Below, in pieces: positions 9,701-20,035 of a stretch of 64,000 nt of DNA. The notes beneath the pieces are model-generated. The model saw nothing but the letters and a program-made list of their open reading frames with translations, searched no databases and was not told the origin of the DNA. Origin of the DNA: Mesocentrotus franciscanus (lineage: Eukaryota; Echinodermata; Echinoidea; Camarodonta; Strongylocentrotidae); assembly GCA_037976565.1 (NCBI GenBank), contig CP137683.1:4550865-4614864 (forward strand), given 5' to 3'. Made by a program: the position numbers and the translations under genes. Each line of letters starts with the position of its first letter. Positions within the stretch are counted from its first letter, which is position 1.

Positions 9701-10822
9701 GAATTTCCGTAATGTGTGTGGGTGTGCGTGTAGGATGTGTGCGTGTGTATGCGTGAGTTCAGTGGATGTAAAAGAGTATAATATTTTAATGCAGTTTAAC
9801 AGTACTGTTAAGCTCCTCAGAGATGTATTATCGAGGAAGGTTTATGAATATTTTATAGAGAAGTTACATTTATTTGTTTTGAAGATTCATGATGGACGGA
9901 CATTTTCAGATTTTTCAAAGGAGGTATGTAGGGAGATTTTTAGTAGGCCTAGAAAAGTTACTATTGTTAACAGACTAAGAGAAATTCAGTATAAACTGCT
10001 TCATGGAGCAATATATACTAGAGAACACTTATTCAGATTCGGCTTTGTTTTAGATAACTTGTGCTCATTTTGTAAGCAAAAGATTGAAACATATTTACAC
10101 TTGTTCTGGGAGTGTGCACAGGTTCAAAGGTTATGGCAGAATGTAACAGCTAAGTTTGAGCTAAGGGAATTAAGGTCTATCGACTGGATAGATATTCATT
10201 TAGGGTTGTCCGGTAATTCCCCACGAATAAAGATATTTAATACAATTATTTTTGCAATGAAATATTGGATAAACAGATGCAGGGGTAAGTCCGTAATATT
10301 GTCTTTGGGGGAGTTTCAAAAAGAACTGTCGGAATTTAGGGAAGAAGAAAAGAATATTGCAGGGAGGGCAGGCAAATTGGCCTTACATTTACAAAATGTG
10401 GAACAAGTGAAGTTTTCATGAACTTTTAGCACTGGGCTGTTGTGGCTATTGTAGCCTCGTTTAAATGATTTTTTGTTATTTTTTTGTTGTTGTTTTGTTT
10501 GTAAATAGCTGTTTCTGTTTTGCTGTCGCTCCGATTTGGGGTACTCTGAGGGGGCTAGGAATAGTGTGTGTATATGGGTGGAATATGGTCGGATGGTGTG
10601 TGTGTGTGTCGCATGGTGGGGAGGGTGGGGGATTGTAGTGTGTTTGGTTGGATGGGGTCATTTGTTTTATGTTACAATTGATTTCATTTTTGTTTTCATC
10701 AATCGTACAATCTATGTTATGAAAATGTTTTGAAATTAGTTAAGAAAAAACAATTGTATTTGATTTCTAAGAGTGATTTGTATTGTTTTGAATCAATAAA
10801 AAAAAACTATTGAAAAAAAAAA
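9700..10822 (+). mobile_element. 5'-truncated L1/Tx1-like non-LTR retrotransposon in intron 7
   Basis: Contains the 3' end of a reverse-transcriptase ORF (to 10421), a roughly 380-bp 3' UTR with TG- and GT-rich runs, an AATAAA word at about 10793 and an A-rich tail ending near 10822. It is in the same orientation as the host gene. A target-site duplication could not be identified. 5' truncation with a poly(A) tail is the normal outcome of target-primed reverse transcription. Confidence 0.85.
9766..10421 (+). pseudogene. C-terminal part of LINE ORF2 protein with zinc-binding motif
   Basis: The frame is open from 9666; its first 30 or so codons are microsatellite, and protein-like sequence begins near VKEYNILMQF. 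The C-terminal region has NRLREIQYKLLHGAIYT, HLFRFGF and then a Cys/His cluster CSFCKQKIETYLHLFWEC. This is the C-x2-C...H...C arrangement that follows the reverse transcriptase in L1/Tx1-type and related LINEs. The reverse-transcriptase catalytic part and the endonuclease are missing. The remaining frame has no stops until TGA at 10419-10421, which suggests a fairly recent insertion. Confidence 0.85.
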
Positions 10823-10978
10823 AGTGAGAGGAGGTAATATTATGTTCCTTTACAGAAGAATTCTTTGCTACTTTCATGGTAGTTTTCTTGGGAAAAGGCA
10901 TTTACTTTATGACGGAGAATAAATGTCGAACTGGTGAATTAACATCCGTAATTTTGTATATATATATTTTTTTTCCAG

Positions 10979-11582
10979 CTGTTTTATTCTCCCTGGATAT
11001 TCGTTATACTTCGGACTGATCCTTCCCATCGGACTCATCCTGTCATTCAATGGCATCATTTTTGCTATTGTACTCTACAAACTGAGTTGCGGTAGGATCT
11101 CAACCTCCCAGCCAAGCACATTGGAGTCAAAGAAAGAGAATATCGTTAAAGCGCGCAAGGAAGCCATTCGCCGCGCCCAAAACGCCGTTGCGATAGGAAC
11201 ACTGTTGGGTCTGACATGGGTTTTCGGGTTTCTGTCTTTTGGTGGAGGTCGCTACTTGTTCAACGCCCTATTCGCCATCTTTAACTCACTCCAGGGAGTT
11301 TTTATTTTCCTTCTCTTTGGCATCAGGCAACAAGAGTTGAGAGAAAAAATGAAGACAACTAGGAAGCGTTTTCTGCATGGTGCATCGTATGCCCGTAGAC
11401 GCAGTTCTGAATTCTGGGCATCGTCGAGTGGAGCGCGTCTGACCCAACGACCTTCTGACGTCACGTTCATCTCGATGGTTAAAACCACTTCTTTTGCTGA
11501 AGGTCAGGCTTCCACGTACTTTGAAAGTACTCTTGATACCGGTCCACCTTTAAATAAAGAGTCGAATGATACTCTGATTTAA
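10979..11582 (+). CDS. Adhesion GPCR, exon 8 (TM5-TM7, cytoplasmic tail, stop)
   Basis: Acceptor TTTTTTTTCCAG|, phase 2, stop TAA at 11580-11582. Residues 385-584. TM5 is YFGLILPIGLILSFNGIIF. The third intracellular loop (SKKENIVKARKEAIRRAQ) is basic. TM6 contains the family hallmark LLGLTWVFGF and TM7 contains IFNSLQGVFIFLLF; both are diagnostic of adhesion GPCRs. The tail of about 75 residues is rich in Arg and Ser near the membrane (RKRFLHGASYARRRSSEF). It ends in NDTLI, whose T-x-I terminus fits a class I PDZ ligand (inference). An AATAAA lies seven bases after the stop, too close to be the likely polyadenylation signal, so the 3' UTR end is not placed. Confidence 0.95.
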
Positions 11583-11758
11583 TGACAGAATAAAAACTGA
11601 CCTCTAAGTTTCTATGGAATACATATATGTATCACATATGCAAATGGTGCATGTCCCGGCATCTAATAGTATACAAATATTGCCTGCTTCGGCGTTTAAT
11701 ATTATACAAATGATGCAGGCGCATGAGTTCATTATACGATCTATCCGCACTCGAGTTG

Positions 11759-11818
11759 AGGCTGTGTGTATTTATCGCACGAAGCCGTTAGGCTGAGTGC
11801 GATAAATACACACAGCCT
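11759..11818. repeat. Perfect 22-bp inverted repeat (stem-loop) 3' of the receptor gene
   Basis: AGGCTGTGTGTATTTATCGC(AC) at 11759-11780 is exactly complementary to 11797-11818, with a 16-base loop that itself contains agcc...ggct. It sits 177 bp after the receptor stop codon, so it may be transcribed in the 3' UTR, and just before a SINE tail. Confidence 0.8.
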
Positions 11819-11990
11819 AAACGAGGGCCACACTCAATCCAGGTGAGTAAATGGGTACATGGTAGGATTGTTCATAAAGCTAGGGTAATAATTTCCAAAA
11901 GCTCTTTGGAAGCGCATAGAGATGATATTTCATAACGTATTATGCGCTATACAAGAACTGAATATTATTATTATTATTATATATCGTACT
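11819..11990 (+). mobile_element. SINE 3' part (tRNA-derived family, headless)
   Basis: Contains ccacactcaatccaggtgag, a 'taataatttccaaaagctct' block, then gaagcgcatagagatgatat and tgcgctatacaagaactgaa with an ATT-repeat tail. The same blocks in the same order form the 3' half of the SINE at 23,782-24,030. The tRNA-like head is missing. Confidence 0.75.
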
Positions 11991-11999
11991 AGCAGGACC

Positions 12000-12358
12000 T
12001 GCGGGATTCTATGGGGAGGGGATATAAATAGATATATAAATCGAAACCACCAAGAACTGTATTTGCAAATTAGAGGAAACCATAAGTTCCTACCCAACTT
12101 CATTTGCAATTTTGAGGACACCATCTGTTCCCGATCTAACTTTCGTTGGTATTCACATTGATTTCTCATAATTTCAAGGGTAAATCATTAGAGCAGGATC
12201 CACGGAAAATCCGCGGGATTCTAGGGGGTTCAATAGATATAGAGACTTTCTAAATTAAAACCAGCAAGAACTGTATTGCAAATTATAGCAAACCATAAGT
12301 TCCACACCCAACTTTATTTGCCATTTAAAAGGACACCATAAGTTCCCGATCCAACTCT
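12000..12358. repeat. Tandem duplication, two units of about 211 bp
   Basis: Both units contain gcgggattct, then caagaactgtat, gcaaatta, accataagttcc, acccaactt and ccgatc(c/t)aact in the same order, starting near 12000 and 12211. The second unit is partial. Confidence 0.7.
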
Positions 12359-12370
12359 AGTTATTCTTTA

Positions 12371-12890
12371 AGCCCCTTTCACATTGGATCTGCGTAGAGT
12401 TGCATAGTGTGGCATACCGACTATGCCAAAATTAGGCTGCTTATTAATGAAAAAATTGTTGCTTTGGCGTAGTCCCTGCGTAAGTTATGAAGAGGCAGGC
12501 ATATGATGGCAAATTACGTACCCTGTGCATAGGCAACACGTACCTACGGCGTATGCAATTGGCGTACCTACGCATACGATTGCGTATAACAGGCGTTTAG
12601 GGTTGCGTACGTTTACGTAGGCCTGCCGTACAGGTTTGCTTACGGTTGCTCACGGTTGCTTACTCTGTTGCGTAGGCATGGCGTACAGTACAGAGTGTTG
12701 CGTAAAAAAGGCTTACTTTCTGCGTCAAGTGTCTACGCCGAAAGTACGCGAAAAAATTTAACATGTTTATTTGTTTTGCGTCTATCTCGCGTACCCCTTT
12801 GCGTTCCTCAGCGTATAGTAACGTAGGTCAGCGTAGGGTAGTGTACGCTCGGCGTAGTCGGTACGCAACACTACGCCACTCTACGTATGG
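12371..12890. mobile_element. DNA transposon remnant with 35-bp imperfect TIR and tacg-rich interior
   Basis: The left end (12392-12427) reads gcgtagagttgcatagtgtg and on to accgactatgcc. The right end (12851-12887) read on the other strand has cgtagagtggcgtagtgttg and accgactacgcc. The interior is full of short words such as gcgtacg, tacgtaggc and cggttgct. About 0.5 kb with no coding capacity. The organisation recalls the subterminal arrays of the elements at 7.1 and 18.2 kb. Confidence 0.7.
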
Positions 12891-13175
12891 ACCCCACGCC
12901 AATTAGTGACCTGCCAGTGTCACAAATAAGATATAAAAAATATGCTCAGCTGACCGTATTTGAATGCCTAAAACCCCCTAGCTTTCGGGGGTTCAGCCCC
13001 CTTGAACCCCGTGGACCCCATGCATATATACACTCAACTCGCTTCGCTCGCTACGATCTACCTGACCCCCCCCCCCACTTTGAAAAACGTTTTGCGGGGC
13101 CTGCATGTAACATGTAAGAGTAGTGCATGGTGATGCAGATTTTGTTTTCTGCCCTCCAAAGGTTTTTGTTCATTA
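12891..13175 (+). mobile_element. Fragment of the hAT-like MITE family seen complete at 29,601
   Basis: Shares accccacgccaattagtgac, 'gtgacctgccagtgtc', 'tatgctcagctgaccgt' and cccccactttgaaaaacgtt, and near the end 'gttcattacgcaactg', with the copy at 29,601-30,534 in the same order and orientation. The ends are lost. It abuts the right end of the preceding element. Confidence 0.7.
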
Positions 13176-14489
13176 CGCAACTGACTGTTTAGCATTTTTT
13201 TTTCAATGCATGAAGTCACATATTTCTGTTTAGTTGTTTTTGAACTATTATGTAAATGTACAACTTATAACCTTATTTAATGCTTTCTTGTATTTACTGT
13301 AGATAGACAATATTAGTCTCCGATGGCTGGGTAGACGTATAGTATAGTTTTATAGTTGTATAGGTGAACAGAATTATGGCACTCCGGTCCGTAAACTGGT
13401 GTATAGGCTTAATTTAGTGCGCACACAGAGATACGCGCAGCTATATATACTCATACATTTACGCATATAGTGCTGCGCAAGAATAGGCCAACACACAGTA
13501 TAAGCGCTCTAACTTCTACGCGCACTACTGCGCATCATGTACATGCACTAAAAAAAAAAAATCGTTGGATAGTACTTGAAAGTATTACACGCCTTTTCAT
13601 TAAAAACGTGGGACAGTCTCAGTAAATGAATCACACGTGACCGCGCATGACCAATCATTGATTAGGATGTAGGAGTGAGTCACATAAAATAAGTTATAAT
13701 ACATACGAGTCATTTTCCCCAGAGAATAAAATCATGTAAACTATTTGATTTCCTTTCTTTGATAGAGTTCGATATTGTTAGCATATTGCTTTCCCTCCAT
13801 ATATCACGTCACTCCACCGATGGAGAATCAACGTGCAATGTTGTTACAATATTGCACGCTGAGCGTGATTTTCTCATGATGTTCAATCACGCAAGCGCGT
13901 AAGCAAGAGCTGCATGTGCGCAAAAGGCTGAAAAAAGCAAACGCTATCCGTGTTTGAAAATGTCAAAAAATTTACCATTTGGGTAAAAAGATGCCTCTTC
14001 CGTGCGGGATAGAGGTCATATCTATATTTCAAAATGATTGACATTGCCCCCCCCCCACTAGGCTTGACAATGCTCTCACCCCATAGGCGATTACTCTGGC
14101 TGCTATTAACAATTTCGATGTTGAACATTATACAATTTTGCTATTTCTCTACTACTTCTCAATTTTTCAAACAATGTAGCTTTTCCCTGACCATAAATAT
14201 TTGAAATATACATCATCGTGAAATATTTGAAGAATGAATCCATGTCCATATAGGCAAGAGTCAAATCTTGAAGCAGCTGTTGATTAAGTACATTAGCAAT
14301 ATAAGCCGTTGACACTGAATTAAAGTAGTGTAATGATAAATCTTCAAAAAAGTAATTATAATAATAAATATTGTAATAATTATAATAATAATAATAACAA
14401 TAATAATAATAAAATAATAATGATAACAATACATGTATAACAATTGAAAAAAAATAACAATCATAATGATAATGATGATAATTTTGTAC
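13176..14489. other. Intergenic, no gene recognised
   Basis: AT-rich sequence with an A run (13,550-13,561), a C run (14,047-14,056) and, at 14,343-14,420, an imperfect (ATA/ATT)n microsatellite. The long reverse-strand frame at 14,106-14,495 is created by this microsatellite. Confidence 0.6.
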
Positions 14490-14666
14490 ACTCAAGGAGG
14501 CCTCATCAGCATCGCTGCTGTTGTTTATGAGGGCCCTGAAATTGTTATTACCCCGGCCATTGTCACGTACCTATTTACACCCCGGTTGAGAAAGGCAAAT
14601 ATGGTTTACTGTCTTGCCAAAATACGTTAGTACCGGGCTGGGTTTCAAGCCCTCAAACCTTAGATG

Positions 14667-14703
<37 letters not shown>

Positions 14704-14760
14704 TGATATTATATTTTTATAACGCGTAACACATAGGCATAATTGTATGTCTCTATACGC
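14490..14760 (-). mobile_element. SINE fragment (reverse orientation) with (AAT)n tail
   Basis: Read on the - strand it has the body blocks cggtactaacgtattttggc, 'aagacagtaaaccatatttgcc' and 'accggggtgtaaataggta'. These match the general layout of the tRNA-derived SINE bodies elsewhere in the window (at 48,840 'ggtactaatgtcctttggca agacattgatctacatttg'). An (AAT)n repeat lies at 14,663-14,702. Confidence 0.55.
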
Positions 14761-16784
14761 TTTACAGAACAGAATACAGAAGGAGTGGAAATGGTGCTCT
14801 GGGTTTACAATTGTGAGATCTTACAAAGTGCTATATGGATCTTAAAAAAAAAAATCAAATTCAGAGTCAAGTGTATGAACCCATACATGGCATACAAAGA
14901 TGTCATATTCAAAGGGCTCTTCACAAATATAGGTCGAAGTGTACAATTTTGATGTTGTAAAAAAGTATGAAATTCATTACTTCTATTCTTGTGAACATAT
15001 TGCACTAAACATGTCCTTTTTTCTTGTATACATTGTATATATAGTATATGGTCTTTCTTACTAAAATTAGGAAAAATATCAAGATACTCTTAATGTAATT
15101 AGTATGTTCTTATACGTAAATATATTGGTTTCACAATTTCATTGTTTGCATTTAATTTAATTTAAGTTCTATTCCAGGATCTGTGCATTAAAAATGACGT
15201 TTAAGTCCGCCAAATGAACAGTTTTTACTTATATCATTGCAATTGCAAATTTTACGAAGATTTTTTTGGCATTAAATGACCGGGAGATTACTCATTAGAT
15301 AGTAATTTTGGATTTGATCGTATCTGTTCATTTTTCTCTAATGATTTTAAGCTTTTATTAATATTGTTCTTGAATTGTGTGAAATTTATTCAGACTATGT
15401 AATGGAAATTTGTATTATACGTAATCATAAAGCATAACGAACATATTTTTATCCTCTTATATAAGGATGTCCTTCTCCCAGAGTATAGGCTGTCCAACGA
15501 ACGTTGCAAATAAAAACCCGGTTTATAAAACAAAGAGAGAACTGGAAAATGAATTGGGAGAGAGAGAGAGAGAGGAAGTAAGAAAAAGAGGAAAGAGAGA
15601 AAGATACAGAAAAGAGATCCAGGTAAAGAGGAAAACAAAATAGGAAGAAAGAGATCGAAACAAATTAGAAGAAATTTGAATATAATTTTGTTTTAATTTA
15701 AATTTATTTATTTTCACATGCTTGAATGTATACAAAAACAAACAATATAGCACAATGGAGCATATTATATATGGAAACACAGTTATAAACATTGCAATAG
15801 TGTAGTTACATTATTGACAATCAAACACATTTGACAGTTTGAACATTGTTGACGGTAAGACTATTTCTATGTGACACGTGAAATGAGAGGCTTATTGAAA
15901 AGGGTGGCTTGTAATAGTCAGCCCCTTTGAAAACTGAAGTACGTCTTGATATAAGTTGGTTGATTTATTATTCATAATCATCAATATAGTCTAAAGCTAA
16001 CTGGTTTTTCAAGTGTTTACCACGAGACATGACGAGCATAGGGCTCAACAGGTCACAATGGCAAATGTAAGTAAATAAATAAATGTAAAAAAACACAGTG
16101 AATAAAATTGAAAGATTGTTGGGTAATAATAGACATGATTGGGAAAGTCTACTAATAAAGAGAAAGATAGAGTGACAAATGTGGAACAGGGTAAAATAAA
16201 AGGAAAGGAGAAAGAAAGAAAGAAATGAAAGAAATAAGCATATGCCTTGGAAGAAAAAAATGGAAAGCTGTAGAAGAGAGAGAGAGAGCTAGAGAGAAAA
16301 AAAAGATTAAAGAGAATAAAGCTCAGAGGGGGAGAAAAGGAACAGGGATAGGCAAGAAATTAAACGATAATATAGGTCAACTGCAAAACCATGACCCACA
16401 GGCCTTCCTTTTAATCCTTGGTGAGTGCACAAGTATCTTAACAAAAAAGGTGATTTAAAAATCTATTAAATGTATTACATAAAATGTTAAGATGAAAGGT
16501 TCTAATATGATATACATATATCATATAGCTTTTTTGAATCCTGAAGAAATGAGAGTTAAGAAGAGGGAAGAACAGAAAAAATAGGGAGAGAAAGAGAGAG
16601 AGAGGAAGAGCAAAAGAGGATGACTTAAGACTTGAGATGCCGTTCACCTAGAACTCCTTGGATTGTAGATTACGAAAACTAAGATGAATCTTAATAATAA
16701 TATAATAATAATAATAATCGTTTGAAGTCCACTCCAAATTTTATTAAGTTAAACCGAAAATGGAAATTCTTTTTGCCCAATTAA
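14761..16784. other. Intergenic, low-complexity GA-rich patches
   Basis: No gene recognised. GA-rich tracts occur at 15,533-15,650, 16,196-16,320 and 16,560-16,620. The last of these and the frames on either strand are compositional artefacts. Confidence 0.6.
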
Positions 16785-16977
16785 TCATGAGCCCGGCAGC
16801 CACTGAGCAGCGCCAGATCGACATTGCTCTATCACCTTATTGTTGAACGCCAAACAAGGTAGCAGCAACTCCCATCTTTTAACGTCTTTTGGTATGACGC
16901 GGCCGGGGTTCGACCCCAAGACCTCCCGGTTGTGAGGCGGACGCTCTACTGACTGAGCCAACACACCAGTCACTACT
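16785..16977 (-). mobile_element. tRNA-derived SINE head (reverse strand)
   Basis: On the - strand 16,977 to about 16,900 reads tggtgtgttggctcagtcag, then agagcgtccgcctcacaacc and cttggggtcgaaccccggcc. This has the A-box (tggctcagtcagtagagc) and B-box (ggtcgaacccc) of a tRNA and a CAC-like anticodon loop, as in tRNA-Val. Base changes in the arms and the attached non-tRNA body (caaggt...gatagagcaatg) show that it is a SINE and not a tRNA gene. Confidence 0.75.
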
Positions 16978-17249
16978 CTTACGCTGAGTTATTGGAGTAG
17001 CGGTTAAGTTATTAATACTATTAAAACACATTTACCAGCACTCAACCTTAAATAATAGTATTGAGTCATTTGATTATTACAATTTAAGAATTACACGAAA
17101 TCAATTAACGTCATTTACCAAAAATTCAAACATTTACCAAGAAGCTTTAAACTACACGTTCACTTTAGAAATCTCATTCTTGAGGACCCAAAGAGCATGT
17201 TCTATACTACCTGACACAATTTCATCCCTGCATTCAGGCCTCAGACAGG
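16978..17249. other. Intergenic, nothing recognised
   Basis: AT-rich sequence before the element at 17,250. It contains no supported ORF or repeat. Confidence 0.5.
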
Positions 17250-17396
17250 CTTATTCCGAATGGTCGGGTAGCGTCGCGGTGCGTCGCGTTAACTTGAACG
17301 CGACCATTCGTCCAAAGCCCCCCGGTTTTCCCGAAAGGGTGCGTTGGATTGTTAGGGCGCGTCAGGTCAGATAACGCGACCAAATGGCGGTAACCC
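17250..17396. mobile_element. Repeat B: GC-rich element end 'ggcttattccgaatggtcgg'
   Basis: Reads ggcttattccgaatggtcgg, then gcgtcgcggtgcgtcgcgtt, cgcgaccattcgtccaaagc and cccggttttcccgaaagggt. The reverse complement of the same sequence occurs at 43,152-43,328. Internal cgaatggtcg and cgaccattcg can pair, so it is a fold-back type end. It stops where the K inverted repeat begins at 17,397. Confidence 0.7.
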
Positions 17397-17765
17397 GACA
17401 CATGCTCCGCCGACGATTGCTCCGCCGACATTTACTCCGCAAAACGCGACAATTGCTCCGCGACATTTGCTCCGACGTCAAATGCTCCGCCGACATTTGC
17501 TCCGCCGACAGTTGCTCCGTCGACAGTCGCTCCGCCGACATTTGCTCCGCCGACATTTGCTCCGCGACACTTGCTCCGCCGACAATTGCTCCGCATGAAG
17601 CGATAAATGCTCCGGTGACAAATGCTCCTAGAAAGACAGATGCTCCGACGACATTTGCTCCGACGACAGTTGCTCCGGTGACATTTGCTCCGACGACATT
17701 TTCTCCGCCCCAAAAGTGTCCCGTAAAATACAAATGCTATTTGTACTACGACAAATGTTCGCCGA
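17397..17765. repeat. Left terminal repeat of element K: 15-bp minisatellite (gctccgccgacattt)n
   Basis: Begins GACACATGCTCCGCCGACGA and continues as about 20 near-perfect 15-bp units of the form GCTCCGCCGACAnTT. The variation falls mainly on the two or three bases before the next GCTCC. The same sequence in reverse complement ends at 40,003, and apart from gain or loss of units the two copies differ at only a few percent of positions by eye. Because 15 is a multiple of 3 the array is open in most frames (for example 17,362-17,845 on both strands). No codon-level signal suggests it is translated. Confidence 0.85.
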
Positions 17766-18210
17766 CAATATTTTTTTTCATGGGTTATTTTTTTATATTT
17801 TTTAGTTTGTTTTGTTTTCTGAATGCAATTCATGAAATAATGTAGATGAATTGAAATGAATGAATGTTGATGATGTGGGAGAAAAAGGAGTTACCTAAAA
17901 GTCATTTCGAATATGCTGAAATAAATTTTCATCTATCAATGTACGTCTTTAATAGATAATGTACACTAAGCAATCATTACATGTCAGGGGAAGTAAAAGC
18001 TTATTTTGCAATCTTTCTATTTTAGAGCAGTTTGACACATGTATAATACGTTTCCTGTTTGAGCTGTAATTGCTTTCTAGATTTTTAATTTATTAAGGAT
18101 ATTTACCATCCAACAATAAATTGATATGTAGGATTGTTTTTTATGTTATAATGATGCCTGTTGCATCACCATTTGAGAGTGTTTTGGCTATTGCTCGGTT
18201 AGCAGGAGTA
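17766..18210. other. Interior of element K, nothing recognised
   Basis: T-rich and then AT-rich sequence between the left K repeat and the start of element D. No ORF above background. Confidence 0.45.
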
Positions 18211-18797
18211 ATGCTACGTTTACACTATGTTCCCGACGGCCACGGCAATCACGTTTCAGGACACAGTGGACAAAACGGGATGGACGTGAGACAACGCGGG
18301 GGACGGAATGAGCAAACGTGACAGGCCGTGATTGCCGTGGATGCCAGGCCAGATTTTTAAACTGTCAAAAAATTTGCCACGGCAGTCACGGTGCGGATGA
18401 GAAACCTTGTAGGCCGTAGTAAAACGGGGTGAACGCAACAAAACGTGACAGTACGTAATAGGCCGTAACACAACTTGGAGGCGGATCCGTAGTGGGACGG
18501 GAAGCCTGTGTATTCCCCGGCATCTCACGGTCCTTTCAAGTTTTGTCAAGTTCTATCGCGTTATGTGCGCGTTTTGTCACGGTTGCTTCACGGTTGCTGC
18601 ACATTTTGTCCCGTTTAGCCACGTTTTGCCACGTTTTGCCACGGTTCTCACGGCAAGCAAGGGTGTATGGTAGCCGTTTCCTCGCGTTCAATCACGGCGC
18701 GTCCCGGCGTGTGACAGTTTACGGGCCCGGTGCGTTACATCGCGTTGCGTTCCACTACGTTCTGACACGGCGCGCGCGGTCTGGAAGGGAGTATAAT

Positions 18798-18807
18798 TAT
18801 AAAAGCC
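18798..18807 (+). promoter_or_regulatory. TATA box of element D
   Basis: TATAAAAGCC following the subterminal arrays, about 115 bases before the remnant start codon at 18,914. The word is identical to that in element X at 7547. Confidence 0.55.
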
Positions 18808-18913
18808 AGGCCCGGCACGGGAACTTCATTCGAGTCTGAGCAATCGACGACACATTACTGCAAATACAAAACGAGAACCGACCGAGTAAGCTTTGAAGAA
18901 AGAAGGCCAAGCT

Positions 18914-19125
18914 TTGCCACCGAAGAAGCCTAGACGTACGAAGCCCCCGGTACTGCACCACAATCACTAGTAGATGAGCAGGAGCAGCCTGAAGATCTTT
19001 GCCGTTCACCGCCGCCAAATGAAGAGGAACATGATTCTGCTGCTGACCCGGTCCCTGAACTAGAGCCTGAACCTGATGCTGAGGAGGCTAAAGAAAACGC
19101 TTCACCTGCTCCACCTGCCGGTGTC
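18914..19125 (+). pseudogene. Element D protein, N-terminal part (broken; interrupted by nested element)
   Basis: TTGCCACCGAAGAAGCC at 18,914 encodes (L)PPKKPRRTKP and lines up with ATGGCGCCGAAGAAG of element X, so the start ATG appears to have become TTG. A frame change then leads to the acidic frame from 18,934: QSLVDEQEQPEDL, PPPNEEEHDSAADP, VPELEPEPDAEEAKENASP. It is cut at 19,125/19,126 by the start of element E2 after PAPPAG. Proline- and glutamate-rich, predicted disordered; no catalytic motif. Confidence 0.55.
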
Positions 19126-19340
19126 GTGGCGAGATGTGTCTTAGCGAAATCACGTCTGTACAGACGCATCTCGCCTGGCGAGCTGCGTCTTACAGACACA
19201 TCTCGCCGCATTCCACCGGCGATACGTGTCTCCTAGATCGGCGAGATGAGTCTGCGATTGGCGAAAAGTGTCCAATGGCCGATCGGCGAGATGAATCTGC
19301 TAGCGATTGGCGAAAAGTGTCTACACTGGCCGATTTTTTT
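19126..19340. repeat. Left terminal array of element E2 (gcgagatg / tctcgcc words)
   Basis: Short inverted and direct copies of gcgagatgtgtct, gacgcatctcgcc, ggcgagctgcgtct, gacacatctcgcc and gattggcgaaaagtgtc; the last is repeated twice about 50 bp apart. It ends in a T run at 19,336-19,346. Confidence 0.7.
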
Positions 19341-19346
19341 TTTAAC

Positions 19347-20035
19347 TTTCGTGTCCCATCTAAAGGAACTAGATGTTTGTTTTTTTATATGATGATGATA
19401 TTGTCTAAAAATAAATTTAATAACGTTCCTGAAATTTAAGCCGTGAACTGCAAGTGCAATTATTGCATCATATTTCACCACTTACAAAATGCACGCGCTG
19501 CCGAGGCTCATATCATTACTTACTATTACTAGAAACTTTGAAGGTAAAAAAAAATGTAACAGGTGATGTGGGAAAATTATTTTTAATTATAATATTTTGT
19601 ATTCATTAAATATTGTCTGCCTATGACAGTGAGAATATGATCTAATTCATATAACTCAACTTTTGTTGTGTATATTAACAGTTTGAATGTTTAAACTGCA
19701 GAGCATTTGATGAAGCGTAATCATGTGATGTGCAAAAGAATGACTGCTGATTTGTGAAATGGTTCCTTTATAATATTTTGTAAAATAATTATTCTATACG
19801 AAGATATGAAAAATTTATATGACAGGAGGGGAAGAGGGGTCAAGATCGAGAGAAAGTGAGAGAGAGAGAGCCTGATCGAGAGAGAGACCGGGGAGAAGGG
19901 GAGGGTGAGAGAGAAAGAAGAGAGGGTGCAATGTTGATGTTATGATATTTGAAACACCCTTGATGACTGTACGAAAAAGGCAAGATTTATAGAACATAAC
20001 ATTAGAAACAAAAAAACAAAATTGCCCCCACGTTT
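19347..20035. other. Interior of element E2, no gene recognised
   Basis: AT-rich, with a GA-rich patch (gagagaaagtgagagagaga) at about 19,848-19,925. Confidence 0.5.

Noticed and set aside
11589..11594. AATAAA as the receptor polyadenylation signal
   Set aside because: Only seven bases after the stop codon, which would leave almost no 3' UTR; may be chance in AT-rich DNA.
16785..16977. A tRNA-Val gene candidate on the reverse strand
   Set aside because: A- and B-box are recognisable, but stems are mismatched and a SINE body follows. The same reasoning removes tRNA-like heads at 23,782, 47,343, 48,766 and 61,763.
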